NCBI GenBank assembly: GCA_024689165.1
Contig: JAILDS010000218.1
Location: 1 to 8,728 of the forward strand
Source: Clostridia bacterium
GTDB lineage: Bacteria > Bacillota > Clostridia > Oscillospirales > Acutalibacteraceae
Length of the DNA: 8,728 bases
Direction of reading: 5' to 3'
Under the pieces are notes generated by a model that ran no database searches, was not told the DNA's origin, and saw nothing but the letters and a program-made list of their open reading frames with translations. Positions within the stretch are counted from its first letter, which is position 1, and the number at the start of each line of letters is the position of its first letter. A program made the translations under genes and the position numbers. This document shows positions 1 through 6,073 of the stretch, in pieces.

Positions 1-202
1 TTATAACAACGTCGACGTCCGTTCCGGCAGTCAGCTCCGATTCATGCCTGACCGCGGCGCCGGTGAGGCTTTTGACCGCCGACGGGTCGCGCCGGGTATA
101 TATGGCGGTCAGCTCCATGTCGGGAGCCTTAGCGAGAGCCGATTCGACCCCTCTTCCGAGATTGCCGTATCCGTAGACGGCCGCTTTGATGAGCTTTTCC
201 AT
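1..202 (-). CDS. ddh: meso-diaminopimelate D-dehydrogenase, N-terminal part (runs off the left edge)
   Basis: The first 67 codons are present; the rest lies outside the window. The family catalyses NADPH-dependent reductive amination of L-2-amino-6-oxopimelate (tetrahydrodipicolinate) to meso-diaminopimelate in one step, a cytosolic shortcut in lysine and peptidoglycan precursor synthesis. The N-terminus shows the Rossmann nucleotide-binding motif of this family: AAVYGYGNLGRGVE (residues 7-20), then PDMELTAIYTRRDP (32-45), where the TRR after the second strand is the typical NADP-phosphate contact. Residues DVDVVI (62-67) match the next strand. I chose the ATG at 202 because GGAGGG sits 6 nt upstream; an in-frame ATG at 208 directly abuts that Shine-Dalgarno sequence and is less likely. 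A candidate promoter lies at 259-287. The gene is separated from the upstream deacetylase by 450 bp of repeats and is probably its own transcription unit. The catalytic domain cannot be checked here. Confidence 0.86.
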   Translation of the reverse strand, partial: MEKLIKAAVYGYGNLGRGVESALAKAPDMELTAIYTRRDPSAVKSLTGAAVRHESELTAGTDVDVVI

Positions 203-258
203 AGTCATCCCTCCGATGCGTTCATTGCGGGAGCCGCCCGCGCGTTATCACCTTTAAC

Positions 259-287
259 ACTTTACAACAATAAATTATTCATTGCAA
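259..287 (-). promoter_or_regulatory. candidate sigma-A promoter for ddh
   Basis: Read on the minus strand, TTGCAA (282-287) and TAAAGT (259-264) are 17 bp apart, each matching 4 of 6 consensus bases. This lies in a short AT-rich island within otherwise GC-rich sequence, about 57 bp upstream of the ddh start. The spacer holds an imperfect 17-bp palindrome (CAATGAATAATTTATTG), which could be an operator or simply AT-rich promoter DNA. The match is moderate and rests on sequence alone. Confidence 0.45.
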
Positions 288-379
288 GCGGAAATAATGC
301 GCTTCGCGGGGAACGCCGAGGCGCGTTGTAACCGACGTTTCGCGCCGCCATGTAATTTCGAGCGTTATGTACCGACTCC

Positions 380-547
380 GTAGGGGCGACCCGCGTGGTC
401 GCCCGGGACCCGGAGCAAAAAAGCGGCGATATATTTTAAAACGAAGCGCCGGCGAAAAAACACGGCGTTTGTCCGGAGGAAGGGAATCACCTGTTCCGCG
501 GCGGGTACCACCGCGGAACATCGGGCGACCACGCGGGTCGCCCCTAC
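380..547. repeat. BIME/MITE-like element with perfect 26-bp terminal inverted repeats
   Basis: The 26 bases at 380-405 (starting GTAGGGGCGACCCG) recur as an exact reverse complement at 522-547. Each arm is itself a hairpin with an 8-bp stem (GGGCGACC/GGTCGCCC) and a 5-nt loop, so the unit is two opposed REP-like hairpins around a 116-bp core. The core holds a third hairpin at 492-520 (10-bp stem TGTTCCGCGG/CCGCGGAACA, 9-nt loop). No protein is encoded and I see no clear target-site duplication. The layout resembles bacterial REP pairs (BIMEs) or a small non-autonomous MITE; mobility is inferred. Confidence 0.75.
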
Positions 548-604
548 ACGAGCGCGCTACCGAGAACAAAGATTATGTTTCATTTCCGAACACGACCTGA
601 GTTC

Positions 605-640
605 ATACCCCGTGCTCCGGGCGGTCATGCCCGCCCCTAC
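605..640 (-). repeat. REP-like hairpin repeat (single copy) downstream of the deacetylase
   Basis: On the minus strand this starts GTAGGGGCGGGCATGACC, with a 6-bp GGGCGG/CCGCCC stem (619-624 and 631-636), followed by CCCGGAGCACGGGGTAT (605-621). It begins about 20 bp past the deacetylase stop codon. The first part recurs at 8706-8728 with one extra base, and the second part recurs at 8646-8662 with one mismatch. It belongs to the same GTAGGGGCG-headed group as the arms of the 380-547 element. A role in transcript end protection is possible but not shown. Confidence 0.65.
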
Positions 641-659
641 AAAATCGCGCCGCAGGTTC

Positions 660-1526
660 TTATCCGCTTATCGTGACCGTCTCGCCGGGGCGGACGCTGT
701 ACAGCTTTTCGTCGGTCTCGAACCACAGCTCCTGCAGCGTCGGGTTGTAAACGAACGAGGCGTCCGCGCTGAAAACCAGCGAGCGGAAGGCGGTAACGTA
801 GCTCCAAATCGCGATGCCCGTAGCGTACCACGCGTCGGGCAGGCCCCCGAGGACGCCGAGAAGCTCCTCCAGCAGGTCCCAGTTGCCGTCGCGGTCGAAC
901 TCATAGCTGTGCCCCCAGAGGTAGAACAGCCTCGGCCAGCGGTCGTCGCCGTAACGCTCGTTGACGCGCAGTTCGGCGAATTCCCGCGCCCAGCGCGGCG
1001 CGTCCGGGTTGCCGTGGTGCGCCGTGGGGATCCATCGGAACCAGTCCTCCGGCAGCCGGAAGGAATCGTTGTCCGCGCCGAGCGATCGGGCGTAGACGAC
1101 GCCGATACTGCCCAGGTAATCCCGCACGGCGGCGTAGTCGGACCCTCCTGTGAAGCGGGTGATACCGCTGTTAGGATACGCCATGCCCCGGATCATCACG
1201 CCGAGGTTCTTTTCGAGCTGCTCACGGCAGTTCAGCGCGTCGCGCAGCCCGATGAGCGTGGGGAAGGCCCCCGGCGCGCGGTGCAGCTCGCCGTGGACGG
1301 CGACCTCATGCCCCCTGCCGAGCAGGTGCTCCTTTATCTGGGCGTAGGTCAGCTTCCCGCCGCCGGGCTCGTCGGGAACGAGCCCGCTGTTGATGTTGAA
1401 GGCGCATTTCACGCCGTACTTATCGGCGAGCTCTGCCAGACGGAGATCGGAAGAGACCCCGTCGTCGTAGCTGAGCGTCACCGCCTTCGTCTTCCCTCCC
1501 GGGAAACGCATGTGCAGGAATACCAT
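660..1526 (-). CDS. polysaccharide deacetylase-like protein (CE4/NodB fold), no signal peptide
   Basis: A 288-residue protein of the NodB-homology type, which removes N- or O-acetyl groups from glycans using a divalent metal. The motifs run in order: SYDDG at 19-23 (Asp21 as likely base, Asp22 as metal ligand), HGELH at 78-82 (metal ligands His78 and His82), AYPNSG at 116-121 (groove motif 3), and LWGHSYEF at 203-210 supplying the late His. The C-terminal 30 residues look like a small beta extension. There is no signal peptide or membrane segment, so it should be cytoplasmic, unlike classic peptidoglycan or chitin deacetylases. It starts 16 bp after the dockerin-protein stop codon and is very probably co-transcribed with it. 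The ATG at 1526 has only a distant GAGG 14 nt upstream, overlapping the preceding gene's end, so translation may be coupled; the in-frame ATG at residue 6 has no better site. The true substrate is unknown. Confidence 0.8.
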   Translation of the reverse strand: MVFLHMRFPGGKTKAVTLSYDDGVSSDLRLAELADKYGVKCAFNINSGLVPDEPGGGKLTYAQIKEHLLGRGHEVAVHGELHRAPGAFPTLIGLRDALNCREQLEKNLGVMIRGMAYPNSGITRFTGGSDYAAVRDYLGSIGVVYARSLGADNDSFRLPEDWFRWIPTAHHGNPDAPRWAREFAELRVNERYGDDRWPRLFYLWGHSYEFDRDGNWDLLEELLGVLGGLPDAWYATGIAIWSYVTAFRSLVFSADASFVYNPTLQELWFETDEKLYSVRPGETVTISG

Positions 1527-1542
1527 ATCTTGTTATATTGCC

Positions 1543-3423
1543 TCAGTGCCTGAAATGAGTGGTTTTAAGCGGCTCGATGGATATCGCGGCGCGGAGGATG
1601 GCCCGGGCGTCGGCGGCGTCGGCGGTCTCCGGCTTTTCGAAGCCGTCCGCGTTGGCGATCATGTTGACGATGACGGCATCGACCGGCAGGCCGGTTTTCG
1701 AACGCCCGTCAGCCGCAAGCTCGTCCGCATCTTCAAGCGCTATAGCGAGGCGCAAGGCAAGCCGCGCGTCGGCAGCGGAGAGCACGCCGTCAAAATCGAG
1801 ATCGCCGACCATGTATTCGTATTCTTCAACAGGCAGCCTCGGCGTCTCCCGCGTTTCCTCTGCTCCGCAGACGGAGCAGACGCGTTTCTCTTCACCCTCG
1901 CTGAGCGTCGTGGCTGCGGTCACGGTCTTCCACTCGCCGAAGCGGTGACCTGTGGCAGGGATCTCTTCGCGTTCTCTGAGAACGGTCCCGCAGACCGAGC
2001 ATTCTTCTCCGTCCGTAAGACCCGGCTCGGTGCAAGTCGCAGGCACACCGGGGACCGTAACGGGGGAATGCCCCGTGGCAGGGATCTCTTCACCTTCCGC
2101 AAGCAGCTCGCCGCAGCCGAGGCAGTACGTATCTCCGGTATAACCGGGTTCCGTACACGTGGGTTCCGCAGCGTCTCTGATCTCCGTACCGCCGGCATGA
2201 TCGGACCCGGTACAGACCGACGGCGCCCGGTCGCTCAGAGTGAAAGAATAGAGCCCTTTGTAATGATTATTCCAGGAAGTCTCAAGTCCGTCGACCTTGA
2301 AATAATAGGTTCTCGCTTCGAGATCGATATAGTAAGTATCCGATCTCATCCCGCTGGTCTCGTTGTATTTCTGAGACTTGGAATCGAACACCTCGTTGCA
2401 GTCCTTATCCAGAACGATAAAACGGTAATACTGAATATGCGAAGTGAAGTCGACAGTGACTCTGCCCGCTTTTTCGGGAGTGATCCTGTAATAATCCTCG
2501 GTCTCGTCAAGGGCGATTATACCGTTGACCGTATCCGTCACACCGATATCCTTCGCCTCCGCAGGAGAGTCGTTCGGCTCCTCGACGTTGGCCTGCGCGT
2601 CCTCAAAAGAGAGCGTAAACTCATAAGGCCCTTTGTAATGATTATTCCAGGAAGTCTCAAGCCCGTCGACCTTGAAATAATACGTCCTCGCTTCAAGATC
2701 GATATAATAAGTATCCGATCTCATCCCGCTTGCCTCGTTGTATTTCTGAGACTTGGAATTGAATACATCGTCTCCCTTTGCGTCCTTAACAATGAAACGG
2801 TAGTATTCAATGTGAGACGTAAAGTTGACCGTGACCCTGCCGGACTTCTCGGGCGTGATCCTGTAATAATCCTCGATCTCATCAAGGGCGATTATACCGT
2901 TGACCGTGTCAGTCACGCCGATATCCTTCGCCTCGGTTTGAGAGTCGTTCGGCTCCTCGACGTTGGCCTGCGCGTCCTCAAAAGAGAGCGTAAACTCATA
3001 AGGCCCTTTGTAATGATTATTCCAGGAAGTCTCAAGCCCGTCGACCTTGAAATAATACGTCCTCGCTTCGAGATCGATATAGTAAGTATCCGATCTCATC
3101 CCGCTGGCCTCGTTGTATTTCTGAGACTTGGAATTGAATACATCGTCTCCCTTTGCGTCCTTAACAATGAAACGGTAGTATTCTATGTGAGACGTAAAGT
3201 TGACCGTGACCCTGCCGGACTTCTCGGGCGTGATCCTGTAATAATCCTCGGTCTCGTCTTCAGCAATGATGCCTTCTACGGTCGAGTCGACCGTGATCTC
3301 CGTGGCGGTAGCGATACTGTCGTTGGGTTCCTGCTCCGAAAGAGCAAAGGCGCCGGGAATAAGCCCGGAAGTGAACACGAGCAGCATCACGATGACTAAT
3401 GCTTTTTTCCAGAATGACTTCAT
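1543..3423 (-). CDS. secreted protein: signal peptide, three PPC-like domains, CxxC repeats, dockerin
   Basis: A 626-residue exported protein with no recognisable catalytic domain. A signal peptide spans about 1-27 (MKSFWKK, hydrophobic core, AFA cleavage site). Three tandem units of exactly 125 residues, each beginning EPNDS (residues 32, 157, 282), resemble bacterial pre-peptidase C-terminal (PPC) beta-sandwich domains, which act as spacers or binding modules on secreted proteins. Next come two repeats 41 residues apart (Cys423 and Cys464) of the form CTEPG...CxxCG...EEIPATGH, then a decayed third with CSVCG (516-520). Residues 539-619 are a type I dockerin: the first calcium loop is intact (Asp541, Asp543, Asp545, then AADARLALR), while the second retains the helix (ADARAILR) but has lost the calcium ligands. 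The ATG at 3423 has GAGGAGG 6 nt upstream; a longer in-frame start at 3474 would bury the signal peptide. It heads an operon with the deacetylase. It probably binds glycan or cohesin at the cell surface; this is inference. Confidence 0.88.
   Translation of the reverse strand: MKSFWKKALVIVMLLVFTSGLIPGAFALSEQEPNDSIATATEITVDSTVEGIIAEDETEDYYRITPEKSGRVTVNFTSHIEYYRFIVKDAKGDDVFNSKSQKYNEASGMRSDTYYIDLEARTYYFKVDGLETSWNNHYKGPYEFTLSFEDAQANVEEPNDSQTEAKDIGVTDTVNGIIALDEIEDYYRITPEKSGRVTVNFTSHIEYYRFIVKDAKGDDVFNSKSQKYNEASGMRSDTYYIDLEARTYYFKVDGLETSWNNHYKGPYEFTLSFEDAQANVEEPNDSPAEAKDIGVTDTVNGIIALDETEDYYRITPEKAGRVTVDFTSHIQYYRFIVLDKDCNEVFDSKSQKYNETSGMRSDTYYIDLEARTYYFKVDGLETSWNNHYKGLYSFTLSDRAPSVCTGSDHAGGTEIRDAAEPTCTEPGYTGDTYCLGCGELLAEGEEIPATGHSPVTVPGVPATCTEPGLTDGEECSVCGTVLREREEIPATGHRFGEWKTVTAATTLSEGEEKRVCSVCGAEETRETPRLPVEEYEYMVGDLDFDGVLSAADARLALRLAIALEDADELAADGRSKTGLPVDAVIVNMIANADGFEKPETADAADARAILRAAISIEPLKTTHFRH
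2232..3330 (-). repeat. three tandem 375-bp coding repeats (PPC-like units)
   Basis: The units begin at 3330, 2955 and 2580 on the minus strand. Unit 1 and unit 2 match at 295 of 300 bases over 2956-3255 versus 2581-2880, and encode 103 identical consecutive residues (59-161 and 184-286). Unit 3 is more diverged in its middle part but shares the start of unit 2 (KDIGVTDTVNGIIALDE). Unit 2 is therefore a mosaic: its head matches unit 3 and its body matches unit 1. Recombination between the units, and collapse or expansion in short-read assemblies, are both plausible. Confidence 0.92.
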
Positions 3424-3446
3424 TCCGATCCTCCTCAAAATGATCG

Positions 3447-3474
3447 TTTGTATTTCAACAACGTTTGTTGACAA
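3447..3474 (-). promoter_or_regulatory. candidate promoter for the dockerin-deacetylase operon
   Basis: Minus-strand TTGTCA (3469-3474, 5 of 6 to consensus) and TACAAA (3447-3452, 4 of 6) are 16 bp apart. The predicted transcript start is near 3440, giving a very short leader of about 17 nt that just holds the GAGGAGG site. The spacing is one base short of ideal. A palindrome sits across the -35/spacer region (3455-3471), where a repressor could block polymerase. Confidence 0.45.
3455..3471. promoter_or_regulatory. 17-bp palindrome, possible operator
   Basis: The two 7-bp arms TCAACAA and TTGTTGA are perfectly complementary around a 3-bp centre (CGT on the plus strand). It overlaps the -35 end and most of the spacer of the candidate promoter for the dockerin gene. 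A short, AT-rich, perfectly symmetric dyad at this place is typical of a dimeric repressor site, but no regulator gene is in the window and the family cannot be named. Confidence 0.4.
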
Positions 3475-3544
3475 AAAAAAGAAAGGGCCGGGGCTGTTCC
3501 GAAAATACCGCGCGGAGGATAGCTCGGGACGCGGCTTGGGCCCG

Positions 3545-4837
3545 TCACGCGGTCTCGGCGTAGAGGACCGTGTTTTTCGCGCACTCGGTGATCATCTCGC
3601 TGCAGGGCGCGTCGGCGATGAGCGACAGGTCGTGCTCGTCGTCAAGAAGATACAGCCTTATCCGCTGCGCGCCGGGGAAGCGGAACCTGACGGGGCGGGA
3701 GTCCTTTTCGTAATTGGCGACTACGACGCCCCTTCCGCCCGCGCCGAAGGCGGCGGCGACGGTAAGGTCCGTTTCGGCTTCAAGCTCCGCCTGGGTCCCG
3801 AGCCCGAGGAGCCTGCCGAAGGCCTTCACCGCGTAATAGGTCCGCGAGGGCGTGCCGGTGTGCCTGAGAAAGAGCCCGCCGAAGGCCTGCTCGGGCTGCG
3901 CGTCGTAATAGCAGGCGGCGTCGACGTCGTCGGCGTTCTGCAGGCGGCACATAACGTCGGCCGCGAAGGACGCGCCGGTCATGCCGCGCATTTTTTCGAA
4001 CATATCGTCGCCCGACCAGTTCCACTCGTCGAGGATGGCTTCCGTGCCGGAAAAGCCCGCGGCGTCGAGCTTTTCGCGGCAGTAGCGCGCGTGCGCCGCG
4101 ACCTCGGCCGGTTCGTGGGAATAGATGTGCCAGGAAAAGAAGTCGAGCGGGAGAGAGTTGTCCTTCACGAACGCGAGAAATTCGTCTATCCAGTCGATAA
4201 GGTTCTTGAGGAACTCGTTCGCGTTCTCGTCGAAGGCGCCGTACACCCCGCAGGAGGCGTAGCCGCCGACCTTTATGTCCGGGAATTCGCTTTTGAGCAG
4301 ACCCGAGGTCTCGCGGTAGAGCTCGAAGAATTCCTCACGCGTGCCCGTCCACATGGGCGGGTTCTCGGGCTCGTTCCAGATCTCCCAGTACTGTATCCCG
4401 TAACGGAAGCCGTTCGCCCAGCCCTCGTTATAGTGCCTCACGATGTTCGCGCAGATGCGCGCCCACTTCGCGGCGTCCTCCGGAGGCCGGACGTGGGCCT
4501 TGAAATAGCCGTGGTCTATCGTCTCGCCGAGGCGGTAGAAGGGCTGCGCGCCGCATTCGACGATGCGCCGCATGTATTCGTCCGTATACTCAAAGTCGTA
4601 GGACGCGGGATCGTTCTCGTCGAGTCCCCAGATCGGGAAAATATTGCGGACGTCCACGAATTTGCCTCGTCCCAGAGAGCCCTCCGTGTCGTGAAGGCGG
4701 CAGTAGGGTATGTTCGCGTCGGAAAAAAGTCCGCTCGCGTCGTTCCTGAAATTGTGGGTCACGGGGCCGCCGTTGACGCCGTTGAGCGGGCGGATCGGGC
4801 GGCCGGAGCCGGCGTTATTTACGGTGATCGTATCCAT
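3545..4837 (-). CDS. glycoside hydrolase, GH39-like (beta-xylosidase type), cytoplasmic
   Basis: A 430-residue clan GH-A type (beta/alpha)8 hydrolase that most resembles family GH39, whose members are retaining beta-xylosidases and relatives. The acid/base is probably Glu156 in YWEIWNEPE (150-158) and the nucleophile Glu271 in ILDEWNW (268-274); DFFSWHIYSHEP (232-243) is the strand-loop between them. Residues from about 345 to 430 look like the C-terminal beta domain of the family. There is no signal peptide, so it likely works on imported oligosaccharides. I chose the ATG at 4837, which has GGAGG 7 nt upstream; the frame stays open to 4894 but that extension holds the ribosome binding site and a GC-rich hairpin. 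It lies 72 bp downstream of icd and 121 bp upstream of the dockerin gene. The exact substrate (xyloside or another pentoside or hexoside) cannot be read from the sequence. Confidence 0.78.
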   Translation of the reverse strand: MDTITVNNAGSGRPIRPLNGVNGGPVTHNFRNDASGLFSDANIPYCRLHDTEGSLGRGKFVDVRNIFPIWGLDENDPASYDFEYTDEYMRRIVECGAQPFYRLGETIDHGYFKAHVRPPEDAAKWARICANIVRHYNEGWANGFRYGIQYWEIWNEPENPPMWTGTREEFFELYRETSGLLKSEFPDIKVGGYASCGVYGAFDENANEFLKNLIDWIDEFLAFVKDNSLPLDFFSWHIYSHEPAEVAAHARYCREKLDAAGFSGTEAILDEWNWSGDDMFEKMRGMTGASFAADVMCRLQNADDVDAACYYDAQPEQAFGGLFLRHTGTPSRTYYAVKAFGRLLGLGTQAELEAETDLTVAAAFGAGGRGVVVANYEKDSRPVRFRFPGAQRIRLYLLDDEHDLSLIADAPCSEMITECAKNTVLYAETA

Positions 4838-4892
4838 GTCATATCCTCCACCGGCAGGCCTGCGGGCGTTTGCTCCGCAGGCGGATACAGGC

Positions 4893-4919
4893 AAAAAAAG
4901 GGCCGGCGCTCACTCGCCG
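4893..4919 (-). terminator. weak intrinsic terminator candidate after icd
   Basis: On the minus strand a short CGGCG/CGCCG stem (4904-4919, 6-nt loop) overlaps the icd stop codon and is followed, after GGCC-type bases, by seven T residues (4893-4899). The stem is only 5 bp, so read-through into the GH39-like gene is likely. A second hairpin (GCCTGCGG/CCGCAGGC) lies between the T tract and the GH39 ribosome binding site, without a T tract. Confidence 0.3.
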
Positions 4920-6073
4920 AGAGTCTCTATCACGTAGTCCGCGAACTCGGCGCAGGTGCAGCCGTCCGGCCTGCCGGTGATCTTCATACGGGCGCCGGGC
5001 GCGGTGCACGCGTCGAGAGCCGCGTCGAGCTTTTTTGCCCTGTCCGTAAAGCCGACGTGGTCGAGCAGCATCGCCGTCGCGCGGAGCATGGAGCAGGGGT
5101 CGGCGTACTGCGCCCTGCCCTCCTCGACCATGCGGGGGGCGGAGCCGTGGATGGCCTCGAACATCGCGTATTTCTTGCCGATGTTGGCGCTGCCGGCGGT
5201 GCCCACGCCGCCCTGGAGCTGCGCGGCCTCGTCGGTCACGATGTCGCCGTAGAGGTTCGGCAGCACGACGACCTGGAAATCCTTCCTGCGGGCGGGGTCG
5301 ACGAGCTTGGCGGTGAGGATGTCGATATACCACTCGTCGGTGGTTATCTCCGGGTAATCCTCGCCTATCTCGCGGCAGAGCCTGAGGAACTTGCCGTCGG
5401 TGGTCTTGATGACGTTCGCCTTTGAGATGATCGACACGCGGCTCTTGCCGTTGCGGCGGGCGTAGTCGTACGCCAGACGGGCTATCCTGCGGGTGCCCTC
5501 CGTGGTGGTGACCACGAAGTCGACCGCCAGGTCGTCGTCGGCGTTGAGGCCCTTGCTGCCCACGGCGTAGGCGCCCTCGGTGTTCTCGCGGAAGAAGGTC
5601 CAGTCGATGCCCTCTTCGGGGATCTTGACCGGACGGACGTTGGCGAACAGGTCGAGCGCCTTGCGCATGGCGACGTTGGCGGACTCGAGGTTCGGCCTGC
5701 CGTCGCCCGCCTGCGGGGTCGTCGTCGGACCCTTGAGGATGACGTGGCAGGCTTTGAGCTGCGCCATGACGTCGTCCGGGATGGGCTTCATGCAGGCGAT
5801 GCGGTTTTCGATGGTAAGGCCGTCGATGTTCCTGATCTCGACCTTGCCCGCGGCGATCTCGGGCGCGAGCATGCTTTCGAGCACCTTCGCGGAAACGGCG
5901 GTTATCGTCGGCCCGATGCCGTCGCCGCCGCACACGCCGATGACGAGCTTTTCGAGCCCGGCGTAGTCCGTAAAACCGCCCTGCGCGGAGATCTCGTCGC
6001 TGCGCGCGGACTGTTCCCTGAGAAGCGCGGTAAATTTTTCGACCGCGGAACTGATCTGTTGTTCGTTGAGCAT
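4910..6073 (-). CDS. icd: isocitrate dehydrogenase (isocitrate/isopropylmalate dehydrogenase family)
   Basis: A 387-residue cytosolic enzyme oxidising isocitrate to 2-oxoglutarate and CO2. Family motifs are all present: GGDGIGP (49-55), SANVAMRK (131-138), ANVRP (144-148), FRENTEGAY (161-169), the SKANVIK catalytic lysine segment (217-223), NLYGDIVTDEAA (273-284, metal-binding Asp) and EAIHGSAP (306-313). The Ser131-x-Asn133 pair fits isocitrate rather than isopropylmalate dehydrogenase, and the adjacent upstream aconitase supports this. Cofactor use is unclear: at the positions that are Lys344-Tyr345 in the NADP enzyme of E. coli and Asp-Ile in NAD enzymes, it has Arg314-Met315. The start at 6073 is fixed by a near-perfect TAAGGAGG site 6 nt upstream; the longer open frame to 6370 is only repeat DNA. 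It probably lies in an operon with aconitase, but a 333-bp repeat block separates them. I cannot exclude a related beta-decarboxylating dehydrogenase. Confidence 0.85.
   Translation of the reverse strand: MLNEQQISSAVEKFTALLREQSARSDEISAQGGFTDYAGLEKLVIGVCGGDGIGPTITAVSAKVLESMLAPEIAAGKVEIRNIDGLTIENRIACMKPIPDDVMAQLKACHVILKGPTTTPQAGDGRPNLESANVAMRKALDLFANVRPVKIPEEGIDWTFFRENTEGAYAVGSKGLNADDDLAVDFVVTTTEGTRRIARLAYDYARRNGKSRVSIISKANVIKTTDGKFLRLCREIGEDYPEITTDEWYIDILTAKLVDPARRKDFQVVVLPNLYGDIVTDEAAQLQGGVGTAGSANIGKKYAMFEAIHGSAPRMVEEGRAQYADPCSMLRATAMLLDHVGFTDRAKKLDAALDACTAPGARMKITGRPDGCTCAEFADYVIETLGE

Larger units (their letters stand above)
209..659. other. gene-free stretch with promoter and dispersed repeats
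   Basis: I find no convincing gene in these 451 bp: the open frames lack ribosome binding sites and run through inverted repeats. From left to right it holds the ddh promoter island (about 250-300), about 80 bp of unremarkable sequence, an inverted-repeat element (380-547), and a second hairpin repeat next to the deacetylase stop codon (605-640). Either hairpin element could help end transcription of the dockerin-deacetylase unit, although neither is followed by a good T tract on the minus strand. Confidence 0.6.

Noticed and set aside
612..1553. Plus-strand 313-codon open frame
   Set aside because: It is antisense to the deacetylase, which shows the NodB motifs. The start lies within the REP-like repeat and has no ribosome binding site.
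1510..3399. Plus-strand 629-codon open frame antisense to the dockerin/PPC gene, itself repetitive
   Set aside because: Its repeats are simply the reverse of the 375-bp coding repeats. It has no ribosome binding site and no recognisable domain, whereas the minus strand has a signal peptide, EPNDS domains and a dockerin.
3473..3484. Intrinsic terminator after the GH39-like gene
   Set aside because: A minus-strand T-rich tract is present (TTTCTTTTTTTT), but the only pairing upstream is a 5-bp GGGCC/GGCCC with a very large loop, so a terminator cannot be supported.
3266..5425. Plus-strand 719-codon open frame across three genes
   Set aside because: It spans the antisense of the dockerin 5' end, the GH39-like gene and much of icd, all of which show clear catalytic or export motifs. 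Its length comes from GC-rich codons lacking stops on the opposite strand.
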